Positions 62,179-64,000 of a DNA stretch of 64,000 nt are shown here, piece by piece. The notes beneath the pieces were generated by a model. The model searched no databases. It was not told the origin of the DNA and saw nothing but the letters and a program-made list of their open reading frames with translations. Source of the stretch: Chryseobacterium jejuense. GTDB taxonomy: Bacteria > Bacteroidota > Bacteroidia > Flavobacteriales > Weeksellaceae. Both the position numbers and the translations under genes were made by a program. Where the stretch lies: assembly GCF_017877355.1 (NCBI RefSeq), contig NZ_JAGIPR010000012.1, positions 1 to 64,000 on the forward strand, written 5' to 3'. Every line of letters begins with the position of its first letter. Positions within the stretch are counted from its first letter, which is position 1.

Positions 62179-62864
62179 TGAATACACAAAACGGTTTTTT
62201 ACTTTCATTCATCAAATATGGGGAAAATGATGTTGTATTGCATTGTTTTACTCAGGAGGATGGCTTTCAGTCTTATTTTCTAAAAGGAATTTATTCCCGA
62301 AAAAATAAAAAGAAAGCCTTCCTGCAGCCCTTGAATAAGCTGAACTTCTCCATTAGCCCTGTAAGAGGCAATGGAATACCCACAATCTCAAAATTTGAGC
62401 TAATAAAAGGAAATGATGCTTATGCCGATATCAAGGCAGGTACTGTCATATTCTTTATTTCAGACTTTCTTAATCAGGTCCTCAGACTAGAAAATAAAAA
62501 CCCTACTATATTTTTCAGTATTGAAAGGTTTATTGCTGAGCTGGAACAACAAAACTATCAGTGTCATTTGTTGTTTCTGTTCGTTATACTAAAAGTACAG
62601 GGAGTTGCTCCCTTAATAGGTGACGGGAACTTTTTAGATCCGGAAACTGGAACTTTTTCTACAGTTCCCTCCCATCAGCTATTCAGTGAAGAAATTTCTA
62701 AGATTTGGAAAAATATTCTCACTGCTGAAAATCTTTATAGTGTAAAAATACATTCTTCTCTAAGAAAAGATTTCCTGGACAGTCTTTTGGTATACTATCA
62801 TTACCATATTACAGATTTTAAAACCCCTGCATCATTGGAAGTGATACAACAGATATTTGAATAA
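62178..62864 (+). CDS. recO: DNA repair protein RecO
   Basis: 228 residues. The N-terminal OB domain ('GFLLSFIKYGENDVVLHCFTQEDG', 'KKKAFLQPLNKLNF') precedes a helical domain with the usual C-terminal helices. The four Cys of a zinc site found in some RecO are not present, as is common in Bacteroidota. It helps RecFOR load RecA. Its ATG overlaps the porZ stop (TAATG), so the two are translationally coupled. Confidence 0.9.
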   Translation: MNTQNGFLLSFIKYGENDVVLHCFTQEDGFQSYFLKGIYSRKNKKKAFLQPLNKLNFSISPVRGNGIPTISKFELIKGNDAYADIKAGTVIFFISDFLNQVLRLENKNPTIFFSIERFIAELEQQNYQCHLLFLFVILKVQGVAPLIGDGNFLDPETGTFSTVPSHQLFSEEISKIWKNILTAENLYSVKIHSSLRKDFLDSLLVYYHYHITDFKTPASLEVIQQIFE

Positions 62865-62932
62865 TCTAGAGATAAAGAGAGCTGGAAATAAAACTATTTT
62901 TCAAATTCATTTACCTCTTTTGTCATAATAAT

Positions 62933-63409
62933 TTAAATCTTTTTATACATCAGATATTGTAGGCCGCTCCTTCCAATCCTGGTTTTACCATCATAGATAT
63001 ATCCTGCCTTCAAGTAAATGTGATAAGCCGAATCATTTTTCTGATTCACTGCCAAAACAATTTCATCACAATGTTTAAAATTTTCATTTACAAAATCATC
63101 TACCAGTATCATTGCCACTTTTCCGATTCCCCTACCCTGCATTTCAGGGTTTACAGATAAAGATCTTACCAGAACAGAGTTTTGATTATCCGTAAGCTCG
63201 AATTTATCTTTTCCAAAATCGAGAACAAAAAATCCTGCCGGAACATCATTTTCCAAGATTGTAATGGGAAATGCATCATTATCATCCCTTTCCTCAATAT
63301 TTTGTAAAGCCTGATTGGCAGAAGCGGTAAAACGCAACTGATTTTCGTCTAAACTATAACTAACTCCTGAAAGATGCTTCTCTGGGTTAAAAAATTCTAA
63401 TCTAATCAT
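62933..63409 (-). CDS. GNAT-family N-acetyltransferase (2)
   Basis: 158 residues with the acetyl-CoA loop 'QGRGIGKVAM' and a C-terminal 'NDSAYHIYLKAGYIYDG'. Its first ~20 residues fit the family's entry strand. The acceptor is unknown. It lies 2 bases after the DUF1684 gene and is probably co-transcribed with it. Convergent with recO. Confidence 0.85.
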   Translation of the reverse strand: MIRLEFFNPEKHLSGVSYSLDENQLRFTASANQALQNIEERDDNDAFPITILENDVPAGFFVLDFGKDKFELTDNQNSVLVRSLSVNPEMQGRGIGKVAMILVDDFVNENFKHCDEIVLAVNQKNDSAYHIYLKAGYIYDGKTRIGRSGLQYLMYKKI

Positions 63410-63411
63410 AA

Positions 63412-64000
63412 CTAATGATGGTAAATATCTTCATACATTACCCCTGCACGTATTTCCACAGGAAGTTTATTTTCTTCAGGAACAATAGGGCAATTATAAT
63501 CGTAGGCATTATAAGCACAAAACGGATGATAAGACTGATTAAAATCCAGAACTATGGTATTCCCTTTCGGAATCTTCAAATCCATATACTTTCCGCCACC
63601 ATAGGTTTCTTTTTCATTGGTAGCATCACGGAATGGAAGAAAAAGATAATCTTTATATTTATCCTGTTTAATCAAGTCAAGGCTTTGGTATAAAGTCAAT
63701 GTATAAGGCTTTCCATCCAGTTCAAATGTTGCTTTACCATATTCTTTATAAGACTTTGTTTTACCTGAGGACGTTGGCAGTTCAAAAGGCTGTGCATCTT
63801 TGGTTTTAACAAATTTTGCAGTCACCCGATATTTTAGATTAAAAGGAAAAAACGGATGCCCTTTAAAATTTTTAAAATTATCTCCCCGTAATGGAGTTTG
63901 TTTAGGATCCAGATATTCTGCATCAAGATTTTTCTGAAATTTTTTGATTTCCATTACCTCTTTTGAAACCATTTTTTGAGAAAAGGTAAATAAAGGAAGA
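63412..64000 (-). CDS. DUF1684 protein, N-terminus outside window
   Basis: About 186 residues are visible from an internal Met, but the frame stays open to the edge, and the residues before it ('LPLFTFSQK') look like the end of a signal peptide, so the true start lies further right. DUF1684 marks: 'FFPFNLKYRVTAKF', 'YGKATFELDGKPYTLTLYQS', 'LFLPFRDATNEKETYGGGKYMDL' and 'VLDFNQSYHPFCAYNAYDYNCPIVP'. The family is exported and uncharacterised; the conserved His/Cys cluster could bind metal. Confidence 0.88.
   Translation of the reverse strand, partial: LPLFTFSQKMVSKEVMEIKKFQKNLDAEYLDPKQTPLRGDNFKNFKGHPFFPFNLKYRVTAKFVKTKDAQPFELPTSSGKTKSYKEYGKATFELDGKPYTLTLYQSLDLIKQDKYKDYLFLPFRDATNEKETYGGGKYMDLKIPKGNTIVLDFNQSYHPFCAYNAYDYNCPIVPEENKLPVEIRAGVMYEDIYHH

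Overview
The window looks like chromosome from a flavobacterium of the Chryseobacterium type (Weeksellaceae). Reasons: a gldK-gldL-gldM-gldN cluster and a porZ-like gene of the type IX secretion system (T9SS), type A and type B T9SS sorting domains, many lipoproteins, Bacteroidota-specific families (DUF4270, DUF6496, DUF6443), AT-rich spacers, and promoters of the TTG...TAnnTTTG class. Assignment below family level is inference.

Left end (1-9.6 kb): the C-terminal part of an IS110-family transposase runs in from outside. Next, on the minus strand, is a four-gene unit: a T9SS type A propeller protein, a very large exported SpvB-like/YD protein, an exported DUF6443-Rhs protein with a JAB-like C-terminal domain, and a small NTF2-fold immunity-like lipoprotein. 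I read it as a polymorphic toxin-immunity operon that may use T9SS. It is the most interesting accessory element here.

9.6-18 kb: a tailspike-like beta-helix gene lies between two ~78 bp direct repeats, each carrying the same UUCG terminator. Next to it is a tripartite RND efflux operon (adaptor, pump, outer-membrane factor) with a candidate operator in its promoter, and a small membrane protein.

18-32 kb: META and MliC-like lipoproteins, a SemiSWEET, an FAD oxidoreductase, gldNMLK (read right to left), glmS, a DUF4270 lipoprotein, a short GT5-like protein, panC, three tRNAs (Lys, Leu, Lys) and aroK.

32-43 kb: an S4 RNA-binding protein, an FKBP-like lipoprotein, an FMN glutamate-synthase-like enzyme, mtaB, a DinB-like protein, a T9SS type B protein, an orphan nuclease-like gene, an alpha-glucan phosphorylase whose PLP-lysine position reads Thr, DUF6496 and an unknown gene.

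43-55 kb: a frameshifted double-glycine leader peptide, then a peptide-use block (DPP-IV-like S9 peptidase and three POT transporters) interrupted by a DUF1016 nuclease gene, then a periplasmic thioredoxin and recG.

55-64 kb: a receiver lacking its phospho-acceptor Asp paired with an AraC regulator, two GNAT acetyltransferases, dapA, a 5'-nucleotidase split into two genes, porZ overlapping recO, and a DUF1684 gene cut by the window edge. T9SS is the main theme: core motor and ring genes, an accessory factor and two cargo proteins all lie here.
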